52,269 nucleotides of DNA from Gammaproteobacteria bacterium (GCA_025358295.1 JANYJY010000019.1:1-52269), one strand, 5' to 3'. Counted from the stretch's first letter, positions 20,657-29,400 are shown. Numbers and translations are program-made. Notes: generated from the sequence alone by a model not told the origin.

Positions 20657-21490
20657 TCAGAGCTTCTTTTCGATTTTGGCGTTCTTCTTCAGCTCGTCCA
20701 GATACGCCTGAAACTTCTTCTGCATGATGCCGCTGCTGAGCTGGCTCTTCATTTGGTCGAACGGTGCATCGCGCGTGTCATCCAGCCGGATGATGTGCCA
20801 GCCGTACTGGGTTTGCACGGGCTCGGGAGTGATTTCGCCTTTCTTCAGCGCCTTGACGGCGTCACCGAAGGGTTTAACCATGCGCGCGGTCGTGAACCAG
20901 CCGAGGTCTCCGCCGTTCGCCTTCGAATTGTCGGTGGATTCAGCCTTCGCCACATCTTCGAACTTGGCGCCGGCCTTGATCTTCTTGATGAGCTGCTCTG
21001 CCTTTTCCTTGGTCGCTACCAGGATGTGGGCGGCGTGATACTCAGTCTTATCGGTGGCGGCGTCGTACGCGGCATGCAGCTCCTGATCCGTGGGCTCGTT
21101 CTTCTTCACGTATTTTTGCGCGGCGGCGTCGGCCAATATCTGGGTGCGCAACAGGGCGATGCGCGAGGCAACATCCGGGTCCTTATCAAGCCCGTCTTTT
21201 TCGCCCAAGGTCGAGAGGATCTGCATATTGATCATCTGATCCAGAACCTGGTTCTTCTCTTCCGCGGTGACGTCGGTCACAGGCTTGCCGCGCAGCAAGC
21301 TCTTCAGGTAGTCCTCGAACTGCTCGCGAGAAATGGACGTACCGTCGACAGTGGCCACGGGCGGAGAAGCCGCTTTGTCGGTTGCCGCCGGCGCTGCCGC
21401 CTGTTGTCCCTTGCCGCAGGCCGCCAGCACTAGGGTAATCGCCGCCACGGCGGACACGCGGGTCCACTGTGCACTGAAAAATTGCGTCAT
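20657..21490 (-). CDS. Parvulin-type peptidyl-prolyl isomerase lipoprotein
   Basis: A 277-residue exported foldase. The lipobox LAAC places the lipidated cysteine at residue 25, followed by an Ala/Pro linker, a SurA/PrsA-like N-terminal helical region (about 45-135) and a PpiC rotamase domain (about 142-235, YHAAHILVATKEKAEQLIKKIKAGAKFEDVA, GGDLGWFTTARMVKPF, QTQYGWHIIRLDD). It probably acts on proteins in the periplasm from the membrane surface. AGAGGA precedes the ATG. The 128-base gap to bolA has no promoter I can defend; it does contain a 9-bp tandem duplication at 21522-21539. Confidence 0.9.
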   Translation of the reverse strand: MTQFFSAQWTRVSAVAAITLVLAACGKGQQAAAPAATDKAASPPVATVDGTSISREQFEDYLKSLLRGKPVTDVTAEEKNQVLDQMINMQILSTLGEKDGLDKDPDVASRIALLRTQILADAAAQKYVKKNEPTDQELHAAYDAATDKTEYHAAHILVATKEKAEQLIKKIKAGAKFEDVAKAESTDNSKANGGDLGWFTTARMVKPFGDAVKALKKGEITPEPVQTQYGWHIIRLDDTRDAPFDQMKSQLSSGIMQKKFQAYLDELKKNAKIEKKL

Positions 21491-21618
21491 TTGATCCTCT
21501 ACACTAAGAATTAAAGGCCGCTATGGCCGACATGGCCGACGCGCCCGGGGGCCGAAGTTTAGCCTTTACCGCGCTATCACTCCAATAATCCATGCAATTC
21601 TGGAAAATACGCCCTTGG

Positions 21619-21894
21619 TTAGGCCGGGGGCGATGCCTCTATTGCCAAGGCGTGGATGTCGGTTTTTAGGAGCTCATCGACCGCTGCGTAAACCAGGCGG
21701 TGGCGCGCAACCGGAGAAACGCCACGAAACGCCTCGGCGACGATGCGTATGCGGAAATGACTGTGGCCTCCGGCCGCCCCAGCGTGGCCGGCATGCAGAT
21801 GGCTCTCGTCTTCAATGACCAGCAAGGAGGGGGCAAAACGCGACTCGAGGCACTGCCGCAGGCGCTGCTCACGGCTGAGGGAGGGCTGATTCAT
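21619..21894 (-). CDS. bolA: BolA-family protein
   Basis: A 91-residue BolA fold protein. Members of this family bind [2Fe-2S] clusters together with monothiol glutaredoxins; E. coli BolA also affects cell shape and transcription. Diagnostic stretches are DESHLHAGH (cluster-ligand loop), HSHFRIRIVAEAF and VARHRLVYAAV with the conserved C-terminal histidine. It lies 3 bases after yciB, and this pairing recurs in gammaproteobacteria. Whether it is the BolA or IbaG subgroup is not settled; sequence favours BolA. Confidence 0.88.
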   Translation of the reverse strand: MNQPSLSREQRLRQCLESRFAPSLLVIEDESHLHAGHAGAAGGHSHFRIRIVAEAFRGVSPVARHRLVYAAVDELLKTDIHALAIEASPPA

Positions 21895-21897
21895 CCG

Positions 21898-22455
21898 CTA
21901 ACCCGCGTTCGACTGCGCGGCCTTGGTCTTGCCGCTGAGCCAAAATACCTGGGGAAGCATGAAAACCATCATGGCCGCCGTGATGCCGAACACCTTGAAA
22001 TGAACCCAGGTGCTCTCGGCAAAGTGCCACGCTACGTAGATGTTCGTCGCAGCCAGGAGCGCGAGCCATCCGACCCACAGGGAATTGAGGGTCATCCAGG
22101 CGCGACGCGAGATGTTCAATGGTTCATTGAACACGCCTTCGAACATGCGACGTGCCAGCGGTTGCTTGCCGATGAACATGCTGCCGAGAAATGCGACTGC
22201 CCCGAGCCCCAGGATTACCGTGGGCTTCCATTGGATGAAGCGTTTGTCATGCAGCAGCAAAGTGGCCGTGCCGAGCACCAGCACGACGATCGAGGTAATC
22301 ACATACATGGTTTTGTATTTGCCGGTCCGCAGCCGATGCACCACCAATTGCAGCACGCAGGCAAACATTAGGACAGCTGTCGCCCAGTAAATTCCCAGCA
22401 ATTCGAACGCGGCCAGGAAGGCGATCAGAGGCGAAAGCTCAAGTAGCTGATTCAT
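21898..22455 (-). CDS. yciB: Inner-membrane protein YciB (septation protein A family)
   Basis: A 185-residue integral membrane protein with five or six hydrophobic segments (starting LIAFLAAFELLGIYWATAVLM). YciB is linked to cell envelope synthesis and septation in enterics and shigellae; the biochemical activity is unknown. The frame is open to 22533, but the ATG at 22455 gives the family start MNQLLELSPLI. A -10-like hexamer ends seven bases upstream of this ATG, so the transcript may be nearly leaderless. It is divergent from yciO with only 21 bases between start codons. Confidence 0.9.
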   Translation of the reverse strand: MNQLLELSPLIAFLAAFELLGIYWATAVLMFACVLQLVVHRLRTGKYKTMYVITSIVVLVLGTATLLLHDKRFIQWKPTVILGLGAVAFLGSMFIGKQPLARRMFEGVFNEPLNISRRAWMTLNSLWVGWLALLAATNIYVAWHFAESTWVHFKVFGITAAMMVFMLPQVFWLSGKTKAAQSNAG

Positions 22456-22460
22456 CCGCG

Positions 22461-22467
22461 TATCATA
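22461..22467. promoter_or_regulatory. Overlapping divergent -10 hexamers
   Basis: TATCAT (plus, 22461-22466) and TATGAT (minus, 22467-22462) overlap in the 21-base yciB-yciO gap. Start sites would fall at or within a few bases of both ATGs. No matching -35 elements are claimed. Confidence 0.3.
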
Positions 22468-22476
22468 GCCCACCCA

Positions 22477-23112
22477 ATGAGCATCTATCTGCAACTGCAT
22501 CCCGTGACGCCGCAGCGGCGCTTCGTGCGCCAAGCGGTGGAGGCTCTGCGCGCCGGCGGGGTCATCGTTTACCCCACGGATTCATGCTATGCGCTTGGCT
22601 GCCATATCGGCGACAAGGCGGCATTGGAGCGAATTCGCGACATTCGCCAAACCGACCGCAGTCACCATTTCACCCTGGTGTGCCGCGATCTGGCCGAGGT
22701 CGGAAAGTATGCATTGGTCGACAATTGGCAGTACCGGCTGCTGCGTGCCCACACTCCGGGACCGTATACCTTTCTGCTCAAAGCCTCGCGCGAGACACCG
22801 CGGCGCTTGAAGCATGAACGCCGAGGCACCATTGGATTGCGTGTCCCGGATCATCCGGTAACCGCCATGCTGCTCAGTGAACTGGGCGAGCCCATCATGA
22901 GTTCCACGCTGCTCCTGCCCGGTGAGGAATTGCCGCGCACCGACGCCAAAGAGATCTATGAGAAGCTCGAACGCAGTGTCGATCTGGTTCTGGATGGGGG
23001 GAATTGCGGCCTGATTCCTACATCAGTGATTGATCTATCCGGCGACCGTGCCGTCGTCACCCGGGTGGGCCTGGGTCCGTTAGGCCCCTTTGCAGACTCC
23101 GCAAACGTATAA
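22477..23112 (+). CDS. yciO: YrdC/Sua5-family protein YciO
   Basis: A 211-residue YrdC-like dsRNA/nucleotide-binding fold. The sequence follows YciO (VIVYPTDSCYALGC, DRSHHFTLVCRDL, TPGPYTFLLKAS, RRGTIGLRVPDHP) rather than TsaC/TsaC2, the threonylcarbamoyl-AMP synthases; the TsaC KR..KP motif is replaced by DRSHHF. Its role is unresolved. Its stop codon overlaps a TATAAT that could serve the downstream protease operon. Confidence 0.88.
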   Translation: MSIYLQLHPVTPQRRFVRQAVEALRAGGVIVYPTDSCYALGCHIGDKAALERIRDIRQTDRSHHFTLVCRDLAEVGKYALVDNWQYRLLRAHTPGPYTFLLKASRETPRRLKHERRGTIGLRVPDHPVTAMLLSELGEPIMSSTLLLPGEELPRTDAKEIYEKLERSVDLVLDGGNCGLIPTSVIDLSGDRAVVTRVGLGPLGPFADSANV

Positions 23113-23113
23113 T
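23108..23113 (+). promoter_or_regulatory. Possible -10 element for the site-2 protease operon
   Basis: A perfect TATAAT overlapping the yciO stop. No -35 match is found at 16-18 bases, so this is weak. Confidence 0.3.
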
Positions 23114-23169
23114 GCCGGCGCGACGCGGGCAATTAGGCCCGTGTTTAGTTTAATTAATGAGTGTAAGCG

Positions 23170-23826
23170 TTGGATTTATTTGAATTTTTATACAATATCT
23201 CGATCTGGGCAATCCCGGTACTCTTTGCAATCACCCTGCACGAAGTCGCGCACGGCCGGATGGCCAGATACTTCGGTGACCGTACTGCTGAGATGCTCGG
23301 GCGCCTGAGTTTGAATCCGCTTCGGCATATCGATCCCATCGGTACGGTGTTGGTTCCCGGCCTGTTGTTGGCCATCCACGGCCCATTGTTCGGCTGGGCG
23401 AAGCCCGTGCCTGTGGCCACCAGCGCGCTACGCAATCCGCGCCGGGCGATGATCCTCGTGGCACTTGCCGGACCGGCCGCGAATTTTGTCATGGCCGCGA
23501 TTTGGTGCGCAGTATTGGCGGCGGTCGTTCGCCTCAGTGGCGGCGAGACTGTGGGTCTTTGGATTGCGCGCATGGCGCAGGCAGGTATTGTGATCAATGT
23601 GATTCTTGCGGTGTTCAATCTCTTGCCGATTCCGCCACTCGACGGCGGCCGCGTGCTGGCGGGTTTGCTGCCTGCGCCATTGGGCGCTCGGCTTGAAAAA
23701 ATTGAACCCGTTGGCTTGTTCGTTGTGCTCGGACTTTCCGCCTTCGGCCTGCTCGGCTGGCTGTTCAGTCCGGTCAACCGTGCCATTGGCCAGGTTGTCC
23801 GCGCGTTATTGGTATCGCCCGTATGA
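23170..23826 (+). CDS. M50 site-2-type intramembrane metalloprotease
   Basis: A 218-residue compact polytopic M50 protease, the minimal form without a PDZ or CBS domain. The zinc motif HEVAH lies in the first membrane helix (about residues 22-26), and the third ligand Asp is in NLLPIPPLDGGRVL (about 152-165). Members cleave membrane substrates within the bilayer; the substrate is not predictable here. Translation must start at TTG 23170, the first possible start after an in-frame stop, giving the family N-terminus MDLF. It overlaps trpS by 4 bases and heads a compact operon with trpS-scpA-scpB-rluB-like. Confidence 0.9.
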   Translation: MDLFEFLYNISIWAIPVLFAITLHEVAHGRMARYFGDRTAEMLGRLSLNPLRHIDPIGTVLVPGLLLAIHGPLFGWAKPVPVATSALRNPRRAMILVALAGPAANFVMAAIWCAVLAAVVRLSGGETVGLWIARMAQAGIVINVILAVFNLLPIPPLDGGRVLAGLLPAPLGARLEKIEPVGLFVVLGLSAFGLLGWLFSPVNRAIGQVVRALLVSPV

Positions 23827-25037
23827 GCGGCCCCATACAAAATCGACGGGTGCTCTCCGGTATGCGGCCCACGGGGCAGCTGCATTTGGGCAACTATCAC
23901 GGAGCGCTCAAGAACTGGATTGAATTGCAGTATCAGTACGAGTGCTATTTCTTCATCGCCGATTGGCACGCGCTCACCACCGGTTATGAAGATACCTCGA
24001 AGCTCGAGGAATATGTTTGGACCATGGCGATAGACTGGCTCGCGGCGGGCCTCAATCCCGGTGTGGCCACGCTGTTCGTTCAATCGAAAGTACCGGAGCA
24101 TGCGGAACTGCACTTGTTGCTGTCGATGATCACGCCGCTGGGATGGCTGGAGCGTGTTCCCTCCTACAAGGACCAGCAGACCCAGCTCGCCGATAAAGAC
24201 TTGAGCACGTACGGCTTTCTGGGCTACCCGCTGCTGCAATCCGCTGATATTTTACTGTACCGCTCGCAGTATGTGCCTGTGGGGGAGGACCAGGTCGCCC
24301 ACGTGGAAATCACTCGCGAGGTGGCCAGGCGCTTCAATCATATTTACGGCCGTGAGCCGGAATTCGAACAAAAGGTGGAAAAGGCGATCAAGAGCCTGGG
24401 CACGCGCAACTCCAGCCTGTACCGGACGCTGCGCAAGGACTTCCAGGAGAAGGGCGACGCGGATGCGCTGGCGAAGGCGCGCGCATTGGTGGAATCGAAC
24501 GCCCGATTGACCGTCGCGGACCGCGACCGCCTGTTCGGGTTTCTTGAAGGAACCGGCATTTCGATCCTGCCGGAGCCCGAAGTGTTATTGACCGCCACAC
24601 CCAAAGTGCCGGGCTTGGACGGACGCAAAATGTCCAAGTCCTACGGCAACACCATCGGCTTGCGCGAAGACCCTGATTCGATCGTCAAAAAGCTCAAGGC
24701 CATGCAAACCGATCCGGCGCGCGTGCGGCGAACCGATCCAGGTGATCCCGCCAAATGTCCGGTGTGGGACTTGCACAAGGTGTATTCAAATGCCGACACA
24801 CAGGCGTGGGTACAACAGGGCTGTCGCACCGCAGGCATCGGCTGCCTGGAATGCAAGGCGCCGCTGATCGAGAAAATCGTCGAAGAGGTGACCGCGATCT
24901 CGAAGCGGGCGCAAGAGTTTGAAGAGAATCCGGAACTCGTACGCGGTATCATCGCCGAGGGCTGCGAACGGGCGAGGGGAGCAGCCCGCGACACTCTGGA
25001 CGCGGTCCGTCAAGCCATGGGCATGGACTACCGATGA
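23823..25037 (+). CDS. trpS: Tryptophanyl-tRNA synthetase
   Basis: A class Ic synthetase of 404 residues (E. coli 334). The HIGH-like motif is in PTGQLHLGNYHGAL near residue 20, and KMSKS is at 269-273. The extra length is an insertion of about 60 residues ahead of KMSKS (the SSLYRTLRKDFQEKGDADAL region), known in the longer proteobacterial TrpS form. Its start overlaps the protease stop and its stop overlaps the scpA start (ATGA both times). Confidence 0.96.
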   Translation: MSGPIQNRRVLSGMRPTGQLHLGNYHGALKNWIELQYQYECYFFIADWHALTTGYEDTSKLEEYVWTMAIDWLAAGLNPGVATLFVQSKVPEHAELHLLLSMITPLGWLERVPSYKDQQTQLADKDLSTYGFLGYPLLQSADILLYRSQYVPVGEDQVAHVEITREVARRFNHIYGREPEFEQKVEKAIKSLGTRNSSLYRTLRKDFQEKGDADALAKARALVESNARLTVADRDRLFGFLEGTGISILPEPEVLLTATPKVPGLDGRKMSKSYGNTIGLREDPDSIVKKLKAMQTDPARVRRTDPGDPAKCPVWDLHKVYSNADTQAWVQQGCRTAGIGCLECKAPLIEKIVEEVTAISKRAQEFEENPELVRGIIAEGCERARGAARDTLDAVRQAMGMDYR

Positions 25038-25948
25038 AACCTGAACTGACTCTGGTGCAGAACACTGTGGCGACCCCTGCCGCGGTCGCGCCTGCGCCCG
25101 CACAGGGCGAAATGCCGTTTGCGGTGGTGGAGGGTCAACCCATCACCGAAATGCCGCGCGATTTATACATCCCGCCGCAGGCGCTCGAGATCTTTCTCGA
25201 GGCTTTCGAGGGGCCACTCGACATGCTGCTGTATCTGATAAAGCGGCAGAATTTAGACATTCTCGATATACCCATCGCCGAGATCACGCGCCAATACATG
25301 CGCTACATCGAATTGATGCAGGTGCTGCAGCTGGAACTGGCGGGCGAATATTTGTTGATGGCCGCGACTCTCGCGGAAGTGAAGTCGCGCATGTTGCTGC
25401 CGCGCATCGGCCGCGATGAATCCGCGGAAGAAATGGATCCGCGCGCCGAGCTTGTGCGCCGGCTGCAAGAATACGAGCGCTTCAAGCGCGCGGCTGAGGG
25501 CATCGATCGCATGCCGCGCCTGGAGCGCGACACCTGGGTCGCCTCGGCGGATTTGGTGGACCGCAAAGTCGTGCGCATTCCGCCGCAGGTGACGCTGCAG
25601 GAAATGCTGCTGGCCTTTCAAGATGTACTGTCGCGCAGTGACATGTTCGCCCATCATCATGTGCAGCGCGAACCCTTGTCGGTGCGGCAGCGCATGACGG
25701 ACGTACTGTCCGCGCTGACGACAAGCGCGTTTGTGGACTTCGTGCAATTGTTTCGCGCCGAGGAGGGCCGTCGCGGCGTGACGGTCACATTCGTCGCCAT
25801 CCTGGAACTGTTACGCGAAGGTCTGATCGAAATGGTGCAGGCGGAAGCCTATGCGCCGCTGCACGTACGCCTCGGCAACTCCGCCCGGCACCTGACACTG
25901 GTGGCAGACGACGGCGCCGCCAACGACTCCCAAGCGAGTACCCAATGA
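25034..25948 (+). CDS. scpA: Segregation and condensation protein ScpA
   Basis: ScpA (304 residues) is the kleisin bridging SMC heads. The N-terminal SMC-binding part (about 50-120, FEGPLDMLLYLIKRQNLDILDIPI) and C-terminal winged helix (about 215-285) are visible. The first 45 residues are a family-variable head. ATGA overlaps join it to trpS upstream and scpB downstream. Confidence 0.95.
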   Translation: MKPELTLVQNTVATPAAVAPAPAQGEMPFAVVEGQPITEMPRDLYIPPQALEIFLEAFEGPLDMLLYLIKRQNLDILDIPIAEITRQYMRYIELMQVLQLELAGEYLLMAATLAEVKSRMLLPRIGRDESAEEMDPRAELVRRLQEYERFKRAAEGIDRMPRLERDTWVASADLVDRKVVRIPPQVTLQEMLLAFQDVLSRSDMFAHHHVQREPLSVRQRMTDVLSALTTSAFVDFVQLFRAEEGRRGVTVTFVAILELLREGLIEMVQAEAYAPLHVRLGNSARHLTLVADDGAANDSQASTQ

Positions 25949-26685
25949 ACGATCAATACGTTAAGAATGTAGTGGAAGCGGCCTTGCTCGCCGCCGGGCG
26001 CCCCTTGGCAATGGACGAATTGGTGGGCGTATTCGACGAGCGCGACGGCTCGAATGCCGAGGAAGTTCACACAGCCATCGCGGCGTTGACCGCCGATTAC
26101 GAAACTCGCGGGCTGGAATTGCTCGAGGTGGCGAGCGGCTACCGGATTCAGATTCGAGCGAGCGTCGCACAGCCCGTGTCGCGGCTGTGGCAGGAGCGGC
26201 CGGCGAAGTATTCCCGGGCGCTGCTCGAAACTCTGGCGTTGGTCGCGTACCGCCAGCCTATTACGCGCGGCGAGATCGAACAGATTCGCGGTGTGGCCGT
26301 CAATCCCAACATCATCAAGACGTTGTTGGAACGCACCTGGATCCGCGTCGTGGGGCATCGTGATGTTCCCGGCAAACCAGAACTGCTGGGTACGACCCGG
26401 GATTTTCTCGACTATTTCAGCTTGAAGAAGCTCGACGACTTGCCGACGCTGGCGCAGCTCAAGGAACTCGAGGATCTGCGCGTGCAATTGAACTTGCCGG
26501 GGGCGGACCCACAGGCCATCGAGACTGATGCGGCCGGCGCGACGGATGCCCTCGAGGCCGGCTCGGATGCCGGTACCGAGGAGGACGAGGATGCAGAATC
26601 GGCCGGCGCGCAGGCATCGGCGGACGGCGAGTCGGCGCATCCACAGGGTCTGGTCGCCAGCGGTGCGCAAGACGACCCGAATTGA
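25945..26685 (+). CDS. scpB: Segregation and condensation protein ScpB
   Basis: ScpB (246 residues) forms a dimer on ScpA in the SMC complex. Two winged helices span about 1-175 (EAALLAAGRPLAMDELVGVF, LETLALVAYRQPITRGEIEQIRGV, TTRDFLDYFSLKKLDDLPTL). The last 70 residues are an acidic Ala/Glu/Asp-rich tail, variable in the family. It is coupled by overlap to scpA and to the RluB-like gene. Confidence 0.95.
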   Translation: MNDQYVKNVVEAALLAAGRPLAMDELVGVFDERDGSNAEEVHTAIAALTADYETRGLELLEVASGYRIQIRASVAQPVSRLWQERPAKYSRALLETLALVAYRQPITRGEIEQIRGVAVNPNIIKTLLERTWIRVVGHRDVPGKPELLGTTRDFLDYFSLKKLDDLPTLAQLKELEDLRVQLNLPGADPQAIETDAAGATDALEAGSDAGTEEDEDAESAGAQASADGESAHPQGLVASGAQDDPN

Positions 26686-27518
26686 TGCGACCCAGACCGC
26701 CCCGCAAGCAATCGGCGCCCCGCAAAGATCAGCCGCCGAGCGAGCGTGTGCAAAAATTGCTGTCGGCGGCGGGCATCGGCTCGCGGCGCGAGGTGGAACG
26801 CTGGATTCGCGAAGGGCGGCTGCAGATCAACGGCGAGGTTCCGGCGTTGGGCGCCAAGCTTACGCCGCGAGACCGCATCACCCTCGACGGCCGGCCAGTG
26901 CGGTTGCACACCCCGGCGGTCAAGGAGCTGCGAGTACTGTTATTTCATCGGTCTCCCGGTGAGAACCTGGATCTAAAGGCTGCATCCTCCCGAGCAGCGG
27001 AACTTTTGAACTTGCCGCGTGCCTTTGGCAGATGGCTTGCAATCCAGCCCATGCCGCCGGTCGACGGGGGCTTGGAAATACTCACCGATGATGGCTCGTG
27101 GGCGCACCGCGTATCGCAGGGCGTACATGCGCTCACCGTCGACTATGTGCTGCGCATGCGCGGACCGCTCAAGGACGATCTAGTCGAGGAATTCCGGGCG
27201 GCCACTGATTGCGAAGGCGAGGCGATGAGCATTCTGCAAGCGGATGCTCAATATGGCGAAGGATTCAATCATTGGCTCAATGTCACGGTGCGCGCGACGC
27301 GCTCCGCGCAAGTGCGGCATTGGTGGGCTGCCCGCGGCATTATCGTCAGCCGCTTGATGCGCGTGCGATTCGGCCCGGTGCACTTATCGCGGGAATTACC
27401 CCGGGGTCATTCACGCGCCATGCTGGTGAGCGAACGCAATGCGCTGATCAACGAAATCGACGCCGCCAAACCGACCTCTGAGCAGGGCGTCGAGCCGGGA
27501 TCCGACCCTTCGCTCTAA
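26685..27518 (+). CDS. RluB-like protein with degenerate catalytic site
   Basis: This occupies the rluB slot after scpB (277 residues, about the family length). The S4 RNA-binding domain is intact (about 18-75, SERVQKLLSAAGIGSRREVERWI). In the synthase domain the catalytic box GRLDxxTxGLLLLTNDG reads QPMPPVDGGLEILTDDG: Pro124 aligns with the catalytic Asp and Pro122 with the Arg. The later EGRNRQVRRM box reads ATRSAQVRHWW. A normal pseudouridine synthase needs that Asp, so the protein is predicted inactive as an enzyme while perhaps still binding rRNA. The ATG at 26685 overlaps the scpB TGA by one base; an adjacent TTG is possible. Its TAA interlocks with the stop of the convergent hydrolase gene. 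Confidence 0.8.
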   Translation: MRPRPPRKQSAPRKDQPPSERVQKLLSAAGIGSRREVERWIREGRLQINGEVPALGAKLTPRDRITLDGRPVRLHTPAVKELRVLLFHRSPGENLDLKAASSRAAELLNLPRAFGRWLAIQPMPPVDGGLEILTDDGSWAHRVSQGVHALTVDYVLRMRGPLKDDLVEEFRAATDCEGEAMSILQADAQYGEGFNHWLNVTVRATRSAQVRHWWAARGIIVSRLMRVRFGPVHLSRELPRGHSRAMLVSERNALINEIDAAKPTSEQGVEPGSDPSL

Positions 27519-28636
27519 TTGATCGCCGGCTGCGAGGCCTGGAGCAATTGGGCCAAATGTTGTTGCCATACCGCGGCCCAGGTGTGCGTCCCATGACCAT
27601 GGGTCTGATCGGACGCCGGCAGCAGAATGAAACGGCCGCCTTTCACTCGTTTTATTTCACGTTCCGCAATTCCCAATTCCGGCGGGTTGACGAAATCATC
27701 CGCCGAGTTGATATGGGTCAAGGGAGCTTTGATTTGTTCCAGGTTCGGCGCGGGATCGTAGTCGCGGGACGCTGCAACTTGATATAGAAGATCGTTTGCG
27801 TCCAGCGCGTCGAGCTGGCGCTCCATGTATTTGTCCGCAAACTGGTCCGCGGCATCCCGGGTGGGGAGGGTGATCTGCATTTGAATCGGCGCGCTCCCGG
27901 CAATCATCAGCAGTCCGGCCGCATTGCGCAACGCGCCCAAAGGTTCGCTTGCATACTCGCCGTTCGACCACTGCGGATCGGTGCGAATCGCCTCCATGAT
28001 GAGATCGCGCCACAGTCTATTGCGGCCCGCTATTTGCACCGGCAGGCAGGCGAGCGGCATCAAGGCGTCGACGAAGTCGGGATAGGTTTCTCCCCACATG
28101 AAAGTGTGCATGCAGCCCATCGAGGTACCCATGACCAGCCGCAGGTGATCCACTTGGAGACCTTGGAGCACCAGGGCATATTGCGCGGCCACCATGTCCG
28201 CATAGGTGTATTGGGGAAAGCGTGCGCGCAAGCCGTCGCTGGGTTTGCTCGATTGTCCGTGACCGATTCCATCCGGCAAAATAATGAAATACTTGTTGCC
28301 GTCCAGCAGCTGCCCGCGGCCGAACAGTACGCCGGAGAAGTGTTCGTTGATCAGGCTATGGCCCGAACCGCCGGTGCCGTGCAAGATCAATATCGCGTTT
28401 TCGACTTTGCCGTGTGCATCGCGCCGCGGTTTTCCAAAGGTCGTGAAATGCAAGCGCAGCTCCGGCAGGGTTTCGCCCGAGGCAAAGTGAAAGCCATGGA
28501 CGATGTAATCGCTCTCCGCCGGATTTGGCGTACCGTCGCCGCCCGCAGTCGGCGCGGCGCGGGCATCGGTTGCGCCGTACTGAACACATAGCACCGCGGT
28601 GATGGTGCACGCCGCCAGCATTTGCCGTAGTCGCAT
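27515..28636 (-). CDS. Exported alpha/beta hydrolase (MetX-like fold)
   Basis: A 373-residue protein with a signal peptide (cleavage near residue 27, TDARA|AP) and an alpha/beta hydrolase domain resembling homoserine O-acetyltransferases. The nucleophile elbow GTSMG has Ser172; an acidic residue in SADDF and a His in THGHGTHTW complete a plausible triad. The export signal argues against a biosynthetic acyltransferase; the substrate is unknown. The ATG at 28636 follows GGGGGA; an ATG at 28657 overlapping the upstream SDR stop is the alternative. It is last in a minus-strand operon and has no terminator, because its stop overlaps that of the rluB-like gene. Confidence 0.85.
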   Translation of the reverse strand: MRLRQMLAACTITAVLCVQYGATDARAAPTAGGDGTPNPAESDYIVHGFHFASGETLPELRLHFTTFGKPRRDAHGKVENAILILHGTGGSGHSLINEHFSGVLFGRGQLLDGNKYFIILPDGIGHGQSSKPSDGLRARFPQYTYADMVAAQYALVLQGLQVDHLRLVMGTSMGCMHTFMWGETYPDFVDALMPLACLPVQIAGRNRLWRDLIMEAIRTDPQWSNGEYASEPLGALRNAAGLLMIAGSAPIQMQITLPTRDAADQFADKYMERQLDALDANDLLYQVAASRDYDPAPNLEQIKAPLTHINSADDFVNPPELGIAEREIKRVKGGRFILLPASDQTHGHGTHTWAAVWQQHLAQLLQASQPAIN

Positions 28637-28653
28637 CGAATATCCCCCGAGTG

Positions 28654-29400
28654 TCATTGTGCGTCGATGTACTGCCCATCAATACCGCGACTTTGCGCGC
28701 TCAGCAAGTATAAAAAGACTCCGCTGACCGAGGCCGGTGTCGGGACTGTGTTCGGGTTCTCGGCGGGATAGGCCGCTGCGCGCATCGGCGTGCGCATGCG
28801 TCCCGGATTCACGCTGTTCACGCGAATATTCGGCTCCCCTTCCAGTTCCTGAGACAGCATGCTTCGCACCGACTCCAACCCAGTCTTGGCGACCGCGTAG
28901 GCTCCCCAAAATGGCCGTTGATTGTTCACCACGCCGCTGCTGACGAAAATCACGGAGGCGTCCGCGGATTTGCGCAGACTGGGCAGCAGCACCTGCGTCA
29001 ATATAAAGGGTGCGGTCAGGTTGACGTGCAGGACCCTGCACCAGGTGGGCACATCGTATTGATCGAGCGGCGTGCGATCGCCGAGCAGGCCTGCGGCATG
29101 CACCACGCCGTCGAGTTTGCCGAACTCGCTGCCGATGATTTTCGCCAGCCCGTCGTAGTCGACCGCGGTCGCTGCCGCGAGGTCCAGCACCGCGATCGCC
29201 GGCTGCGATGTGCCAATCGCCTCTATTTCGTCGTAGAGGCGTTCCAACTTGGTTTGATTGCGGCCGGATATAATGACGCTGGCGCCTGATTTGGCGCATT
29301 CAATCGCCAAAGCGCGGCCCAAGCCGCTGGTTGCGCCGGTGACCAGGATTGCGCGTCCGGCCAGCAGATTCTCGCCAGGCACGAAATTGTTGGGAATCAT
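28654..29400 (-). CDS. yciK: Short-chain dehydrogenase/reductase, YciK type
   Basis: A 248-residue classical SDR. The NAD(P)-binding motif TGATSGLGRA is at 21-30, then HAAG (101-104), Ser in VSSGVVN (154-155) and YAVAK with Tyr168 and Lys172. It follows E. coli YciK, whose substrate is unknown. In Pseudomonas yciK follows ubiG-gph; here the squalene/phytoene-synthase-like gene and rmuC lie between. Four-base overlap with the upstream gene. Confidence 0.88.
   Translation of the reverse strand: MIPNNFVPGENLLAGRAILVTGATSGLGRALAIECAKSGASVIISGRNQTKLERLYDEIEAIGTSQPAIAVLDLAAATAVDYDGLAKIIGSEFGKLDGVVHAAGLLGDRTPLDQYDVPTWCRVLHVNLTAPFILTQVLLPSLRKSADASVIFVSSGVVNNQRPFWGAYAVAKTGLESVRSMLSQELEGEPNIRVNSVNPGRMRTPMRAAAYPAENPNTVPTPASVSGVFLYLLSAQSRGIDGQYIDAQ

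Noticed and set aside
23157-23183. Short frame MSVSVGFI just before the site-2 protease
   Set aside because: Eight codons, no ribosome site and no regulatory logic; the protease start at TTG 23170 explains the region.
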